A stretch of 64,000 nt of DNA from Streptomyces venezuelae (GCF_008642275.1 NZ_CP029189.1:5306501-5370500); one strand, 5' to 3'; positions 15,796 to 24,906 are shown, numbered from the stretch's first letter. Notes: generated by a model from the sequence alone, not told the origin. Translations and numbers: made by a program.

Positions 15796-16377
15796 TTACT
15801 TCAGACGCGCCATGAGCGCGTGCTCGACGAGCGTGATGAGCGCGCTCTTGGCGTCCGCGCGGTGGCGGGCGTCGGTGGTGATGATCGGAGCGCCGGGGCC
15901 GATCTGCAGGGCCTCGCGGACTTCCTCCGGCGTGTAGGGCTGGTGCCCCTCGAAGCCGTTGAGGGCCACGACGAACGGCAGGCCGCTGTTCTCGAAGTAG
16001 TCCACCGCCGGGAAGCAGTCGGCGAGACGGCGCGTGTCCACCAGCACGATGGCGCCGATGGCGCCGCGGACCAGGTCGTCCCACATGAACCAGAAGCGGT
16101 CCTGGCCCGGGGTACCGAAGAGGTACAGGATCAGGTCCTGGTCGAGCGTGATGCGGCCGAAGTCCATGGCGACCGTGGTGGTCGTCTTGTCACCGGTGTG
16201 GGTGAGGTCGTCGATCCCGGCCGAGGCGCTGGTCATCACGGCTTCGGTGCGCAGCGGGTTGATCTCCGACACGGCTCCGACGAACGTGGTCTTGCCCACG
16301 CCGAAGCCGCCCGCCACCACGATCTTCGCGGAGGTGGTGGAGCGGGGAGCCGCTCCGCTAGATGTTCCGAAGGCCAC
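15796..16377 (-). CDS. cvnD1: Conservon GTPase-like ATP/GTP-binding protein
   Basis: 193 residues, nearly identical to cvnD2 apart from the first ten. The P-loop GGFGVGKTT is at about residues 23-31, with FGTPGQDRFWFMWDDL and NGFEGHQPYTPEEVREAL as above. Conservon GTPases are inferred to act with the roadblock protein at the membrane kinase-like protein. It overlaps the end of cvnC1 by 20 bp, exactly as in the other copy. The near-identity at DNA level, while CvnA and CvnC diverge, suggests exchangeable D subunits or recent gene conversion. The cvn1 name relies on remembered order beside gltX. Confidence 0.9.
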   Translation of the reverse strand: MAFGTSSGAAPRSTTSAKIVVAGGFGVGKTTFVGAVSEINPLRTEAVMTSASAGIDDLTHTGDKTTTTVAMDFGRITLDQDLILYLFGTPGQDRFWFMWDDLVRGAIGAIVLVDTRRLADCFPAVDYFENSGLPFVVALNGFEGHQPYTPEEVREALQIGPGAPIITTDARHRADAKSALITLVEHALMARLK

Positions 16378-16750
16378 TGAGCACCCTTTCGAGCAGCGTT
16401 ACATCTGGCGTGCCGCCGGCCTCTCCATTGCCCGGCTGGTGGATGGCCACCATGCCGGCCTCGGCCAGGTCGGCGACGAGGATCCGCGCGACACCGAGCG
16501 GCATCGACAGCAGTGCGGAGACCTCGGCGACCGACTTGACCTCGCGGCACAGCGTGCAGATGCGCTGGTGCTCGGGGAGCAGGCCGGACAGGTGCATCGG
16601 ATCGGCGGTGGTGCTGACCAGCGCCTCGATGGCGAGCTGGTAGCGGGGCCGGGTCCGGCCGCCGGTCATCGCGTACGGACGCACCAGCGGCTGATCGCCT
16701 TCCGAGTACGAGTCTCCGTACGAATCGGAGTAGGCGGGGGGCGGGGTCAT
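16358..16750 (-). CDS. cvnC1: Conservon DUF742 protein
   Basis: 130 residues: a short N-terminus (MTPPPAYSDSYGDSYSEGDQ) and the DUF742 domain LVRPYAMTGGRTRPRYQ, EHQRICTLCREVKSVAEVSAL and LGVARILVADLAEAGMVAIHQP. ATG 16750 follows GGAGGATCA. It is about 50 residues shorter than cvnC2, which carries a Gln/Pro extension. A 152-bp gap with a strong hairpin separates it from cvnB1. Confidence 0.9.
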   Translation of the reverse strand: MTPPPAYSDSYGDSYSEGDQPLVRPYAMTGGRTRPRYQLAIEALVSTTADPMHLSGLLPEHQRICTLCREVKSVAEVSALLSMPLGVARILVADLAEAGMVAIHQPGNGEAGGTPDVTLLERVLSGLRNI

Positions 16751-16861
16751 TGATCCTCCGGGCTGGACAGCAGTGGTCAGCGTGCCGTCTTACGGGGCGG
16801 CCGGTGGGGGGAACGGGATGACGGCCTGGCGGGGGTACTGGATTCCGGGGCGGGGCCCCGA

Positions 16862-16894
16862 TCTCCCGGCCGGTAGTACCGTCCGGCCGGGAGA
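16862..16894 (-). promoter_or_regulatory. Intercistronic hairpin between cvnB1 and cvnC1
   Basis: TCTCCCGGCCGG (16862-16873) pairs perfectly with CCGGCCGGGAGA (16883-16894) across a 9-base loop. It begins 8 bp past the cvnB1 stop. Its position parallels the cvn2 hairpin although the sequences differ. Confidence 0.65.
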
Positions 16895-16902
16895 GTGGGA
16901 AG

Positions 16903-17325
16903 TCAGCCGAGCAGACTTCCCTGCAGTTCGGCGCGCAGGTCCGGGGTGAGGACACTGCCCGCGCGATCCACCAGAAGAGCCATCTCGTAGCCCACGAGGC
17001 CGATGTCGCACTCGGGGTGCGCCAGTACGGCCAGCGAGGATCCGTCCGAGACGGACATGAGGAAGAGGAATCCCCGGTCCATCTCGACCACGGTCTGGTT
17101 GACGGCGCCGCCCTCGAAGATACGGGAGGCACCGGCGGTCAGCGAGGTCAGTCCGGAGGCCACGGCCGCCAGCTGATCGGCGCGGTCGCGGGGGAATCCT
17201 TCGGACATCGCCAGAAGGAGTCCGTCGGCGGAGACCACCACCGTGTGGGACACCCCGGGGGTGTTGTCCACGAAGTTGGTGATCAACCAGTTCAGGTTCT
17301 GTGCCGCCTGGCTCATCGAACTCAA
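16903..17325 (-). CDS. cvnB1: Conservon roadblock/LC7-domain protein
   Basis: About 140 residues with the same MSQAAQNLNWLITNF and DNTPGVSHTVVVSADG roadblock pattern as cvnB2 and only a few substitutions. TTG 17325 directly abuts the cvnA1 stop (TAG-TTG) and has AGGAG seven bases upstream; ATG 17316 is the conventional alternative. Roadblock proteins of this type act as partners or regulators of small GTPases, here CvnD1. The terminal regions share about 75-100 bp DNA blocks with cvnB2 without synonymous change. Confidence 0.88.
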   Translation of the reverse strand: MSSMSQAAQNLNWLITNFVDNTPGVSHTVVVSADGLLLAMSEGFPRDRADQLAAVASGLTSLTAGASRIFEGGAVNQTVVEMDRGFLFLMSVSDGSSLAVLAHPECDIGLVGYEMALLVDRAGSVLTPDLRAELQGSLLG

Positions 17326-20300
17326 CTAACGCTCCTGCTGGTAAGTGGGGTCGATGTGGTAACTGCCGGTCGCCGGTCCGTTGTTGCCGGCCTGACGGCC
17401 CTGCTGGATACCGCGTCGGAGGTTGGTCAGACGGCCGCGGACGTCGTCCGGCGCCCGCGAGACCTGCGGACCCGCCTGCGCCTCGGCCTGCTGCTGCGCG
17501 GTGCCGGCCACGAGGTTCGCCCGCGGGACCCGGCGGGGCAGCCCCGAGGTCGTGATGCCGCCGGCGGCGGGCTGACGTACGCGCTCCGCCTGCCGCATCA
17601 GCTCGTCGTTCGGCGAGGACTTCCAGCTGACCGTCGGCATCGCGCCGGTCGCCGTGGCGGCGGGCTCGGCCGCCTGCTCCTGGCCGCGCTGCGGCAGCGG
17701 CTGCTGCTGCGGGGCCGCCGGAGCGGGCTGCTGCGACTGCTGGCCCTGCTGGGGGATCGCCGTGCCCGGTCCCTGCGCGGGGGGCTGCTGCCCCTCCTCG
17801 CGGAACCAGTTCGACTCCAGGGTGTCGAAGATCGGGCTGCGGGCCTCGCCGGAGCTCTGGGCCGGGGGCAGTGCCTCCGGCCGGTGGGCCTGCGGCAGCC
17901 GCGGGGTCTCGGGGCGCGCGGACGGGGCGGGGGCGTACCCGTTGCCGGCCTGCGGAGCCTGAGCCTGGGGCTGCTGCGGGGCGTAGCCGCCGACACCCGG
18001 GCCGCCGGGACGCTGGGGCTGGAAGCCCGGGCGCTCGAACTGGCCGGTGGTGGACGGGTTCACGGTGCCCCGCACGTCCGGACGCTCGAACTGTCCGGTC
18101 GTGCTGTTGCCGCCGTCCGCCTGGGGCGCCGGGGCGTTGAAGTCCGGGCGGGCGAACTCGGCCGTCGAGCCGGGGCCCGAGAGCTCGTCGTGACCGCGCG
18201 CCTGGTCGCTGCCCCAGCTGGTGGTCTGCGGGCCGGGGAGCTCCGCACGGGGAGCGCCACCGCGCGGCGGCAGCTGCGGCCGGGGGCCCTTCGAAGCCGG
18301 TGCCGCGGGCGCGGCCGGCTGCTGGGACTGCTGCTGCTGCTGCGGCTGTTGCGGCTGCTGGGGCCGCTCGAAGCCGTTGCCCTGCGGGTATCCGGTCGGA
18401 CCGGAAGCCGGACGGGCCTGCGGGCCACCGCCGAACCCGGCGCTGGGGACCGGACCACGGGCCGGCAGCGGCGCACCGGAACCGAAGGCACCCTGGCCCT
18501 GGCCCGCGGTGGTCGGACCCTGCTGCGGGCGGCCACCGGGAGCACCGGGACCACCCTGCTGCGGGCGACCGCCCTGCGGACCCTGCGGACGCTGGCCGGC
18601 GCCGCCGTCGCGACCCGGCAGAGCGGCCCGCTGGCCACCACCGGCGACCTGACCGCGCTGCGGGCCGGAGCCCACGGACGGACGTGCGGCCGGGCCACCC
18701 ACGGCACCCTGCGCACCGGGACCACCCGGGGCGCCACCGGGGCCGCCCTGACCACCCTGGCCCGGCATCGGAGCCGGCTTCTTGCCGCCCTGGGCGACGT
18801 CCACCGGCAGCATGACGAGGGCCGTCGTACCACCCGAGTCGGAGGGGCGCAGCTGGATACGGATGCCGTGTCGCAGGGACAGGCGGCCGACCACGAACAG
18901 ACCCATGCGGCGGGAGACCGAGACGTCCACGGTCGGCGGCGACGCGAGCCGCTCGTTGATCGCGGCGAGGTCCTCGGGGGAGAGGCCGATACCCGTGTCG
19001 TGGATCTCGACGAGCACACGGCCGTCGGGTAGCGCGTGACCGGTGACCTTGACCTTGGTCTGCGGGGAGGAGAACGACGTGGCGTTCTCCAGCAGCTCGG
19101 CGAGGACGTGCACGAGGTCGTTGACCACGCGGCCGGCGACATCGGTGCCGGGCACCGAGGCCAGCTCGACACGCTCGTACTGCTCCACCTCGGAGGCGGC
19201 GGCACGGAGCACGTCGACCAGCGGGACGGGGCGGGTCCACCGGCGGCCCGGCTCCTCGCCCGCGAGGACGAGGAGGTTTTCGCCGTTACGGCGCATGCGG
19301 GTCGCGAGGTGGTCGAGCTTGAAGAGCGAGGACAGCTGGTCCGGGTCGGCCTCGCGCGACTCCAGCTCGGAGATGAGCGAGAGCTGACGCTGGATGAGGC
19401 CCTGCGAGCGGCGCGAGAGGTTGGTGAACATCGCGTTGACGTTGCCTCGCAGGAGGGCCTGCTCGGCGGCGAGTCGGACGGCCTCGCGGTGCACGTCGTC
19501 GAATGCCGCGGCCACCTGGCCGATCTCGTCGCGGGTGTGCACACCGACCGACTCCACGGACGTGTCCACGTCCTGCGGGTCGGACTCGGAGAGCTGCTTG
19601 ACGAGCTCGGGCAGGCGGTCCTGGGCGACGCGCGTCGCCGTGTCCTGCAGACGGCGCAGCGAGCGGATCATCGAGCGGGCCATGACGAAGGCGCCGACGA
19701 GGGAGACACCGAGGACGAGGAGGATCAGGGCACCGTTGATGATGGCGTCCTGCTGGGCCTCGTTCTTCAGCTCACGGGCCTTCTGCTCCATCTCTTCGAG
19801 CAGGGTCAGCTCGATGACCTTCATGGCCTGGAGCTTGGTGCCGTCGGCGTCGTACCAGTCGAGCCAGGAGCGGTTCTTCTCCCGGAGGAACGCGTCCTGG
19901 CTGGCCAGCACACGGCGGGCGTAGCCGTCGGCGGTGGAGATCTCGGAGTTGCTGTCGCCCAGACCCGCGAGGAGCTCCTCGGTCCGGCCCTGGTAGACGA
20001 GTCCGAAGGTCGTCTTCGCCTGCTGCTCGCCCTTCTGCGCGGAGAGGGCGTACAGCCGGTCGTTCTCCTTCAGCTCACCCTGGCGCTCATTGGTGTCGGG
20101 GAGCGAGGCGGCGATGATCGCGCGCTGGATGGAGGCGTACTCCTTGGCGGCCGAGAACGCCGCCAGGGCGCGGGTACGCTTGATCATCTCCGGGTTGGAG
20201 GTGGCCTGCGCCATGTCCTGGGAGAGCGAGAGCAGCGAGACGATGACCGCGTTGTACTCACTGACGGTCTGCTGGGCGCCGTTGACGTACGCCCGGGTGC

Positions 20301-20973
20301 GGATCGTCTCGATGTTGGTGAGCTGACGGCCGATCTGCAGGACGTTGTTGCGGATCGACCTGAGCGTGTCGTCCTTCGCGCCCGTGCTGTCGACCTTGTC
20401 GGTGGCGGCGGCGAAGGCCTTCGCGGCGGTGTCGGTCTGCTGGCGGACGACGTCGACACTGCTGGTCGTCTTGCCCCTGGAGAGGGAGAGCGGACCCGCG
20501 GAGAGGTCGCGCTCCTCCTGGAGCATGGCGGCCAGGTTGGTGGCCTGTCGCGTCATCGTCGTCAGCAGCTGCATGTGCTCCAGCTGCGCGATGTCGTTGA
20601 GCGAGTCGTTGATACGGAAACCACCGAGTGTGGTGGCGGCGACGACCGGCAGGGTCAGCAGCGACACCAGTCGCGTGCTGATGCGCCAGTTCTGCATGGC
20701 GAGACGAGAACCGGGCCCACTGGGGGCCTTCGGTATCGCCGCGTCCTGCTCAGCCGGTCCGGCAGGCGCGGCGGGTCCGGCTTTCGCCTTGACCCTGGCC
20801 TTCACGGACTTCCCACGGCCCTTCGCCTTCACCGCGGCGGAGGTGTCGGGGCCTGCGCCTTCGACAGCCGGCCCGCGGTTCTGGGCGTGCTGGGGCGAGG
20901 AGCCACGGTCGGTCCCGCCGCGCGGCTCCTGCTCCGCCGCAGCGCTGCCATCCCTCTTGAATCGTCCCTGCAC
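17326..20973 (-). CDS. cvnA1: Conservon sensor histidine kinase-like protein
   Basis: About 1215 residues. A basic, Ala/Lys-rich N-terminus (KAKGRGKSVKARVKAKAG) precedes span 1 at about residues 102-121 (VSLLTLPVVAATTLGGF). A NIT-type sensor domain (MTRQATNLAAMLQEERDLSAG), span 2 (IINGALILLVLGVSLVGAFVM), HAMP and a GHKL ATPase domain follow (N-box LLENATSFSSPQTK, G boxes HDTGIGL and MGLFVVGRLS). About 400 Pro/Gly/Gln-rich residues come next, then the conserved end SGLPRRVPRANLV to DVRGRLTNLRRG. GTG 20973 is preferred over a frame opening at 21120, whose extra 49 residues look non-native; CAGAGG precedes it. First gene of cvn1, which in S. coelicolor affects development and antibiotics. Confidence 0.88.
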   Translation of the reverse strand: MQGRFKRDGSAAAEQEPRGGTDRGSSPQHAQNRGPAVEGAGPDTSAAVKAKGRGKSVKARVKAKAGPAAPAGPAEQDAAIPKAPSGPGSRLAMQNWRISTRLVSLLTLPVVAATTLGGFRINDSLNDIAQLEHMQLLTTMTRQATNLAAMLQEERDLSAGPLSLSRGKTTSSVDVVRQQTDTAAKAFAAATDKVDSTGAKDDTLRSIRNNVLQIGRQLTNIETIRTRAYVNGAQQTVSEYNAVIVSLLSLSQDMAQATSNPEMIKRTRALAAFSAAKEYASIQRAIIAASLPDTNERQGELKENDRLYALSAQKGEQQAKTTFGLVYQGRTEELLAGLGDSNSEISTADGYARRVLASQDAFLREKNRSWLDWYDADGTKLQAMKVIELTLLEEMEQKARELKNEAQQDAIINGALILLVLGVSLVGAFVMARSMIRSLRRLQDTATRVAQDRLPELVKQLSESDPQDVDTSVESVGVHTRDEIGQVAAAFDDVHREAVRLAAEQALLRGNVNAMFTNLSRRSQGLIQRQLSLISELESREADPDQLSSLFKLDHLATRMRRNGENLLVLAGEEPGRRWTRPVPLVDVLRAAASEVEQYERVELASVPGTDVAGRVVNDLVHVLAELLENATSFSSPQTKVKVTGHALPDGRVLVEIHDTGIGLSPEDLAAINERLASPPTVDVSVSRRMGLFVVGRLSLRHGIRIQLRPSDSGGTTALVMLPVDVAQGGKKPAPMPGQGGQGGPGGAPGGPGAQGAVGGPAARPSVGSGPQRGQVAGGGQRAALPGRDGGAGQRPQGPQGGRPQQGGPGAPGGRPQQGPTTAGQGQGAFGSGAPLPARGPVPSAGFGGGPQARPASGPTGYPQGNGFERPQQPQQPQQQQQSQQPAAPAAPASKGPRPQLPPRGGAPRAELPGPQTTSWGSDQARGHDELSGPGSTAEFARPDFNAPAPQADGGNSTTGQFERPDVRGTVNPSTTGQFERPGFQPQRPGGPGVGGYAPQQPQAQAPQAGNGYAPAPSARPETPRLPQAHRPEALPPAQSSGEARSPIFDTLESNWFREEGQQPPAQGPGTAIPQQGQQSQQPAPAAPQQQPLPQRGQEQAAEPAATATGAMPTVSWKSSPNDELMRQAERVRQPAAGGITTSGLPRRVPRANLVAGTAQQQAEAQAGPQVSRAPDDVRGRLTNLRRGIQQGRQAGNNGPATGSYHIDPTYQQER

Positions 20974-21552
20974 TAGCGTCGCAACCTCTGGACCAGGCGT
21001 CCCGCCGGGCGACCGGTGGGACGGTGTCGAGTCGTGGGGCACTTGCCGCCCCATGGTGGTCGTCGGTGACCGGCGCGTCTTCCTCTCTTTGCCACCGCGC
21101 TCGGCGCGGTGTCGCGCCACCTGCGCGCCGGCTCATTCCCGCGGCGGTCCCGCGAATTCCAGCACAGTGGAGGATCTCCAACAAGGTGCGAGCGTCGGCC
21201 CGGAGAGTCGGTTACGGCTTGTGACAGACGGGCTACACGATGTGCGACTGCATTCGGTAGAAACCGGACTTACGCCAACTAAACAACGCGGCTGTCAAGG
21301 TGTCCCAGTCGAGATGATCAGGAGCGGAATGGCGCATTCAGTGGCGCAATGTCCGTTTCAGGGGGTGGAGTTGGCTGTCCAATATGCCGGTAATGCCGGG
21401 TCAAGGGTGAGCAAACTCACATAGCCGTGGCCATTACTTCCTGGTTCGCCGGGGGATTCAGATGTTTAGCCTTGCCACTTAAAGGGTTGGCGCCAGGGCT
21501 GGTGCGTGCGACAACCGACCCCCCGGATCGAACCAGAGGACCCCGAACTCCG
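20974..21552. other. Long intergenic region upstream of cvnA1
   Basis: These 579 bases hold no gene I can support. The right half is clearly less GC-rich than coding DNA and should hold the leftward cvn1 promoter and the rightward promoter of the 62-residue gene. GTGCTGGAATTC (minus strand, 21154-21165) repeats an element in front of cvnA2. Confidence 0.6.
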
Positions 21553-21741
21553 ATGAAGACGACGACGATGTTCCGCAACATAGCCAACCCCCGCCGCACG
21601 ACCCTCGCGCACCTCAAGGACGCCGAGGAACTGCAGGCGGCACCGGCCACCCCGGAGCACGCCGTCGAGCTGCCGACGCAGACCGCGAACCCGCGCCGCA
21701 CCGTCCTGATGAACGTGCCGGTCGCCGCCGCCGCGGAGTAG
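21553..21741 (+). CDS. 62-residue conserved-looking protein with duplicated NPRRT motif
   Basis: The sequence begins MKTTTMFRNIANPRRTTLAHLKD and ends TANPRRTVLMNVPVAAAAE, so a unit NPRRT-x-L-x-x occurs twice about 37 residues apart with a Glu/Ala-rich middle. No membrane span, Cys or known domain is visible. Codon use is typical of the genome, with G/C in nearly every third position, which supports real coding. ATG 21553 has GAGGA about 13 bases upstream. It lies between cvn1 and the FAH gene. A small regulator, a conservon-linked peptide or a modified peptide precursor are all possible; I cannot choose. Confidence 0.65.
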   Translation: MKTTTMFRNIANPRRTTLAHLKDAEELQAAPATPEHAVELPTQTANPRRTVLMNVPVAAAAE

Positions 21742-21838
21742 CCACCCCGTAAAGGAACGTGAAGCGCCGCTGCCCGCCGCGTTAGCCTGGAGTCCGCAGA
21801 CTCCAGCCAGCGGAAATACAGAGGGGCAGACGCAACAG

Positions 21839-22627
21839 GTGCGCATCGCCAGGTTCTCGATCGACGGCAACGTCGCGTTCGGCGCGGTCGAGGGCAGCAC
21901 CGCCCCCGGCGACGAAGCGACGCTCGTGCTCGACATCATCAAGGGCATCCCGTTCGCGGACTTCGAGCTCTCGGGCACGAAGGTGCCGCTGAGCAAGGTC
22001 CGGCTGCTGCCGCCCGTGCTCCCGAACAAGGTCGTGGCCATCGGCCGCAACTACGCGGAGCACGCGGCGGAGCTCGGGAACGAGGTTCCGGACGCGCCGA
22101 TCACCTTCTTCAAGCCGTCCACCTCGGTGGTCGGCCCCGGTGATCCGATCACGTACCCCTCCTTCTCCCAGGACCTCCACCACGAGGCGGAGCTCGCCGT
22201 GGTCATCGGCCGCATGTGCCGCGAGGTCCCCAAGGAACGCGTCAAGGACGTCATCCTCGGCTACACCTGCGCCAACGACGTCACCGCGCGCGACGTCCAG
22301 CAGCGGGAGAAGCAGTGGGCCCGGGCCAAGGGCTTCGACAGTGCCTGCCCCCTCGGCCCCTGGATCGAGACCGACCTGGACCCGGGCGACCTGACCATCC
22401 AGTGCACGGTCAACGGCGAACAACGCCAGCTCGGCCGCACCAGTGACATGGTCCGCTCCATCGAGGAACTGGTCGTCCACATCTCCGAGGCCATGACGCT
22501 GCTGCCCGGGGACGTCATCCTCACGGGGACCCCGGCCGGAGTCGGCCCCCTCAACGTCGGCGACGAGGTCGCCGTCACCATCGAAGGCATCGGCACTCTC
22601 ACCAACAAGGTGATCAAGCGTGGTTAA
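21839..22627 (+). CDS. Fumarylacetoacetate hydrolase-family protein
   Basis: 262 residues. The C-terminal ~200 residues are the FAH catalytic domain: [32 protein letters not shown], the metal-binding [11 protein letters not shown], then [14 protein letters not shown] and [12 protein letters not shown]. Such enzymes hydrolyse C-C bonds or decarboxylate keto acids (acylpyruvases, oxaloacetate decarboxylases, hydroxyhexadienedioate isomerases). The N-terminal ~60 residues are the usual small extra domain. GTG 21839 is the only sensible start. The stop overlaps the gltX start by eight bases, so the two are translated as one unit. A 20-base hairpin (21787-21806) lies in its 5' region. The precise reaction is unknown. 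Confidence 0.9.
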   Translation: MRIARFSIDGNVAFGAVEGSTAPGDEATLVLDIIKGIPFADFELSGTKVPLSKVRLLPPVLPNKVVAIGRNYAEHAAELGNEVPDAPITFFKPSTSVVGPGDPITYPSFSQDLHHEAELAVVIGRMCREVPKERVKDVILGYTCANDVTARDVQQREKQWARAKGFDSACPLGPWIETDLDPGDLTIQCTVNGEQRQLGRTSDMVRSIEELVVHISEAMTLLPGDVILTGTPAGVGPLNVGDEVAVTIEGIGTLTNKVIKRG

Positions 22628-24095
22628 CGGACCTGTCCGCGTACGTTTCTGTCCCTCCCCGACCGGCAACCCCCACGTGGGCCTGGTCCGGACCGCACTC
22701 TTCAACTGGGCGTTCGCCCGCCACCACGGCGGCACGTTCGTCTTCCGGATCGAGGACACCGACGCGGCCCGCGACTCCGAGGAGTCCTACGACCAGCTGC
22801 TCGCCTCGCTGCGCTGGCTCGGCTTCACCTGGGACGAGGGCCCCGAGGTCGGCGGCCCGCACGCCCCGTACCGCCAGTCCGAGCGCATGGACATCTACGC
22901 GGACGTCGCGAAGAAGCTGCTCGACGGCGGTTACGCGTACCACTGCTACTGCTCCACCGAGGAGCTCGACGCGCGCCGTGCGGCCGCCCGCGCCGCCGGC
23001 AAGCCCTCCGGCTACGACGGCCACTGCCGCGAGCTCACCCCCGTGCAGGTGGAGGCGTACCAGGGCGAGCACCGCCCGGCGATCGTCCGCTTCCGGATGC
23101 CCGACGAGCCGATCACCTTCACCGACCTCGTCCGCGGCGAGCTGACCTTCACCCCGGAGAACGTGCCGGACTTCGGCATCGTCCGGGCCAACGGCGCCCC
23201 GCTCTACACGCTGGTCAACCCGGTCGACGACGCGCTGATGGAGATCACGCACGTCCTGCGCGGCGAGGACCTGCTGTCCTCCACCCCCCGCCAGATCGCC
23301 CTCTACGCGGCGCTGATCGAGCTGGGCGTCGCCAAGAGCACCCCCGCCTTCGGCCACCTGCCGTACGTGATGGGCGAGGGCAACAAGAAGCTCTCCAAGC
23401 GCGACCCCGAGGCCTCGCTCAACCTGTACCGCGAGCGCGGCTTCCTCCCCGAGGGCCTGCTGAACTACCTCTCGCTCCTCGGCTGGTCCTTCTCCAAGGA
23501 CCAGGACGTCTTCTCGATCGAGGAGATGGTCCAGAAGTTCGACATCGACGGCGTGAACGCCAACCCGGCCCGCTTCGACCTGAAGAAGGCCGAGTCCATC
23601 AACGGCGACCACATCCGCCTGCTGGACCCGAAGGCCTTCGCGGACGCCTGCGCCCCGTGGCTGCAGGCCCCGCACGCCAACTGGGCCCCCGAGGACTTCG
23701 ACGCCGAGGCCTGGGCACGGATCGCCCCGCACGCCCAGACCCGGGTGACCGTCCTGTCGGACATCACGGCCAACGTCGACTTCCTGTTCCTGAAGGAGCC
23801 GGTCGAGGACCAGCAGTCCTGGGACAAGGCGATGAAGGGCGAGCCCGCGGCCCTGCTGACCAGCGCCCGCGCCCACCTGGACACGGCCGACTGGAGCGAC
23901 CCCGAGTCCCTCAAGCAGGCCGTCCTGACCGCCGGTGAGGCCCACGGCCTCAAGCTCGGCAAGGCCCAGGCCCCGGTCCGCGTGGCCGTGACCGGCCGCA
24001 CGGTCGGCCTCCCGCTCTTCGAGTCCCTGGAGATCCTGGGCAAGGAGCGCTCGCTGGCCCGCATTGACGCGGCGCTGGCCCGGCTCGCCGCGTAG
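22620..24095 (+). CDS. gltX: Glutamyl-tRNA synthetase
   Basis: 491 residues, class I synthetase. The HIGH-type motif is [20 protein letters not shown] at about residues 12-31, the KMSKS-type motif is [10 protein letters not shown] at about 256-265, and [11 protein letters not shown] follows the first strand. The C-terminal helical anticodon-binding region is complete. Actinobacteria generally lack GlnRS and use a non-discriminating GluRS that also makes Glu-tRNA(Gln) for GatCAB; the tRNA-Gln/tRNA-Glu cluster 1.6 kb downstream fits. GTG 22620 overlaps the end of the FAH gene. Confidence 0.96.
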   Translation: MVNGPVRVRFCPSPTGNPHVGLVRTALFNWAFARHHGGTFVFRIEDTDAARDSEESYDQLLASLRWLGFTWDEGPEVGGPHAPYRQSERMDIYADVAKKLLDGGYAYHCYCSTEELDARRAAARAAGKPSGYDGHCRELTPVQVEAYQGEHRPAIVRFRMPDEPITFTDLVRGELTFTPENVPDFGIVRANGAPLYTLVNPVDDALMEITHVLRGEDLLSSTPRQIALYAALIELGVAKSTPAFGHLPYVMGEGNKKLSKRDPEASLNLYRERGFLPEGLLNYLSLLGWSFSKDQDVFSIEEMVQKFDIDGVNANPARFDLKKAESINGDHIRLLDPKAFADACAPWLQAPHANWAPEDFDAEAWARIAPHAQTRVTVLSDITANVDFLFLKEPVEDQQSWDKAMKGEPAALLTSARAHLDTADWSDPESLKQAVLTAGEAHGLKLGKAQAPVRVAVTGRTVGLPLFESLEILGKERSLARIDAALARLAA

Positions 24096-24110
24096 CTCTC
24101 GACGTACGTC

Positions 24111-24155
24111 CCGCAGGGGGCGGTGACCGCAACGGCCGGTCACCGCCCCCTGCGG
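24111..24155 (+). terminator. Terminator after gltX
   Basis: An 18-bp perfect stem, arms 24111-24128 and 24138-24155 (CCGCAGGGGGCGGTGACC and complement), around a 9-base loop starts 15 bp after the gltX stop. Confidence 0.85.
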
Positions 24156-24224
24156 CGTTGTCAGAGGGGAACCCTAGGCTCCGGGAGAACGATCACCGCT
24201 CGCTCCCGCACCCCGGAGGCCCCC

Positions 24225-24896
24225 GTGCCCATGACCCCGCCCGACTACGCCTGGCACTTCACCCCGGGCTCCGCCTTCGCCTACGAGGACGGCATCACGG
24301 GGACCCTCGCCCCGGTCGTCATCGGCGACGTGACCATGCCCACGGGGCGGGTCGTCGCCTGCGACCCCTTCGTCAGCCTCGGGCAGGACGAGGTCGAGCC
24401 GTTCAGCGTCGTGGTGGAACCGGGCCGGTACCGGGCGGAAGCCGCGATCGCCACGCTGGTGCGCCCCGGCGTCCCGCAGGGACCCCGCCCGCACACCCGG
24501 GTCGCCGCCGCGCGGCTGGTGATCCGCGACACCCCGACCGCGCACTGGGAGATGGTCGTCGAGGAAGGCCAGGACCCCGCCGCCCTCGGCGAGGACGAGT
24601 TCTACGGCTACGGCGTGGATGCCGGCACCGGCTGTTTCTACGACGCTGCCGCCGACGGCTCCTTCCCCGGCACCGAGAACGAGGAGGGCGCGGTGTGGGC
24701 CGCCATGGAGGGCGCCGGCGAAGGCCCGGACGTCTTCCTGGCGGAGGGACAGGACGGTCACACCCTCGTGGGCTTCACCTCCGGGTGGGGCGACGGCTGC
24801 TACCCGACCTGGATCGGGCGTGACGCCGAGGGCCGGGTCACCTGTTTCGTGACGGACTTCCTGGTCGTACCCACGAGGCTGGTGCCCGCGGCGTAG
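24225..24896 (+). CDS. DUF4241-family protein
   Basis: About 223 residues. The family has no known function; it shows the DUF4241 pattern of a phosphatase/nuclease-unrelated beta-rich fold, with VVACDPFV, a FSVVVEPGRYRAEAAIA core strand pair, YGYGVDAGTGCFYDA, and a terminal GWGDGCYPTWIGRDAEGRVTCFVTDF. No signal peptide or membrane span is visible. GTG 24225 lies five bases after GGAGG; ATG 24231, two codons later, is the alternative. It precedes the HAD hydrolase by 10 bp and is probably co-transcribed with it. Confidence 0.8.
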   Translation: MPMTPPDYAWHFTPGSAFAYEDGITGTLAPVVIGDVTMPTGRVVACDPFVSLGQDEVEPFSVVVEPGRYRAEAAIATLVRPGVPQGPRPHTRVAAARLVIRDTPTAHWEMVVEEGQDPAALGEDEFYGYGVDAGTGCFYDAAADGSFPGTENEEGAVWAAMEGAGEGPDVFLAEGQDGHTLVGFTSGWGDGCYPTWIGRDAEGRVTCFVTDFLVVPTRLVPAA

Positions 24897-24906
24897 GCTC
24901 GGGCGT

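Noticed and set aside
20974..21120. Extension of cvnA1 by 49 codons to a start at 21120
   Set aside because: The extra residues are Arg/Pro-rich and unlike kinase N-termini; GTG 20973 with CAGAGG parallels the cvnA2 start.
15796..21120. Recent mobile-element duplication as the origin of the two conservons
   Set aside because: No terminal repeats or transposase; A and C genes are too divergent for a recent copy, so old duplication with local gene conversion fits better.
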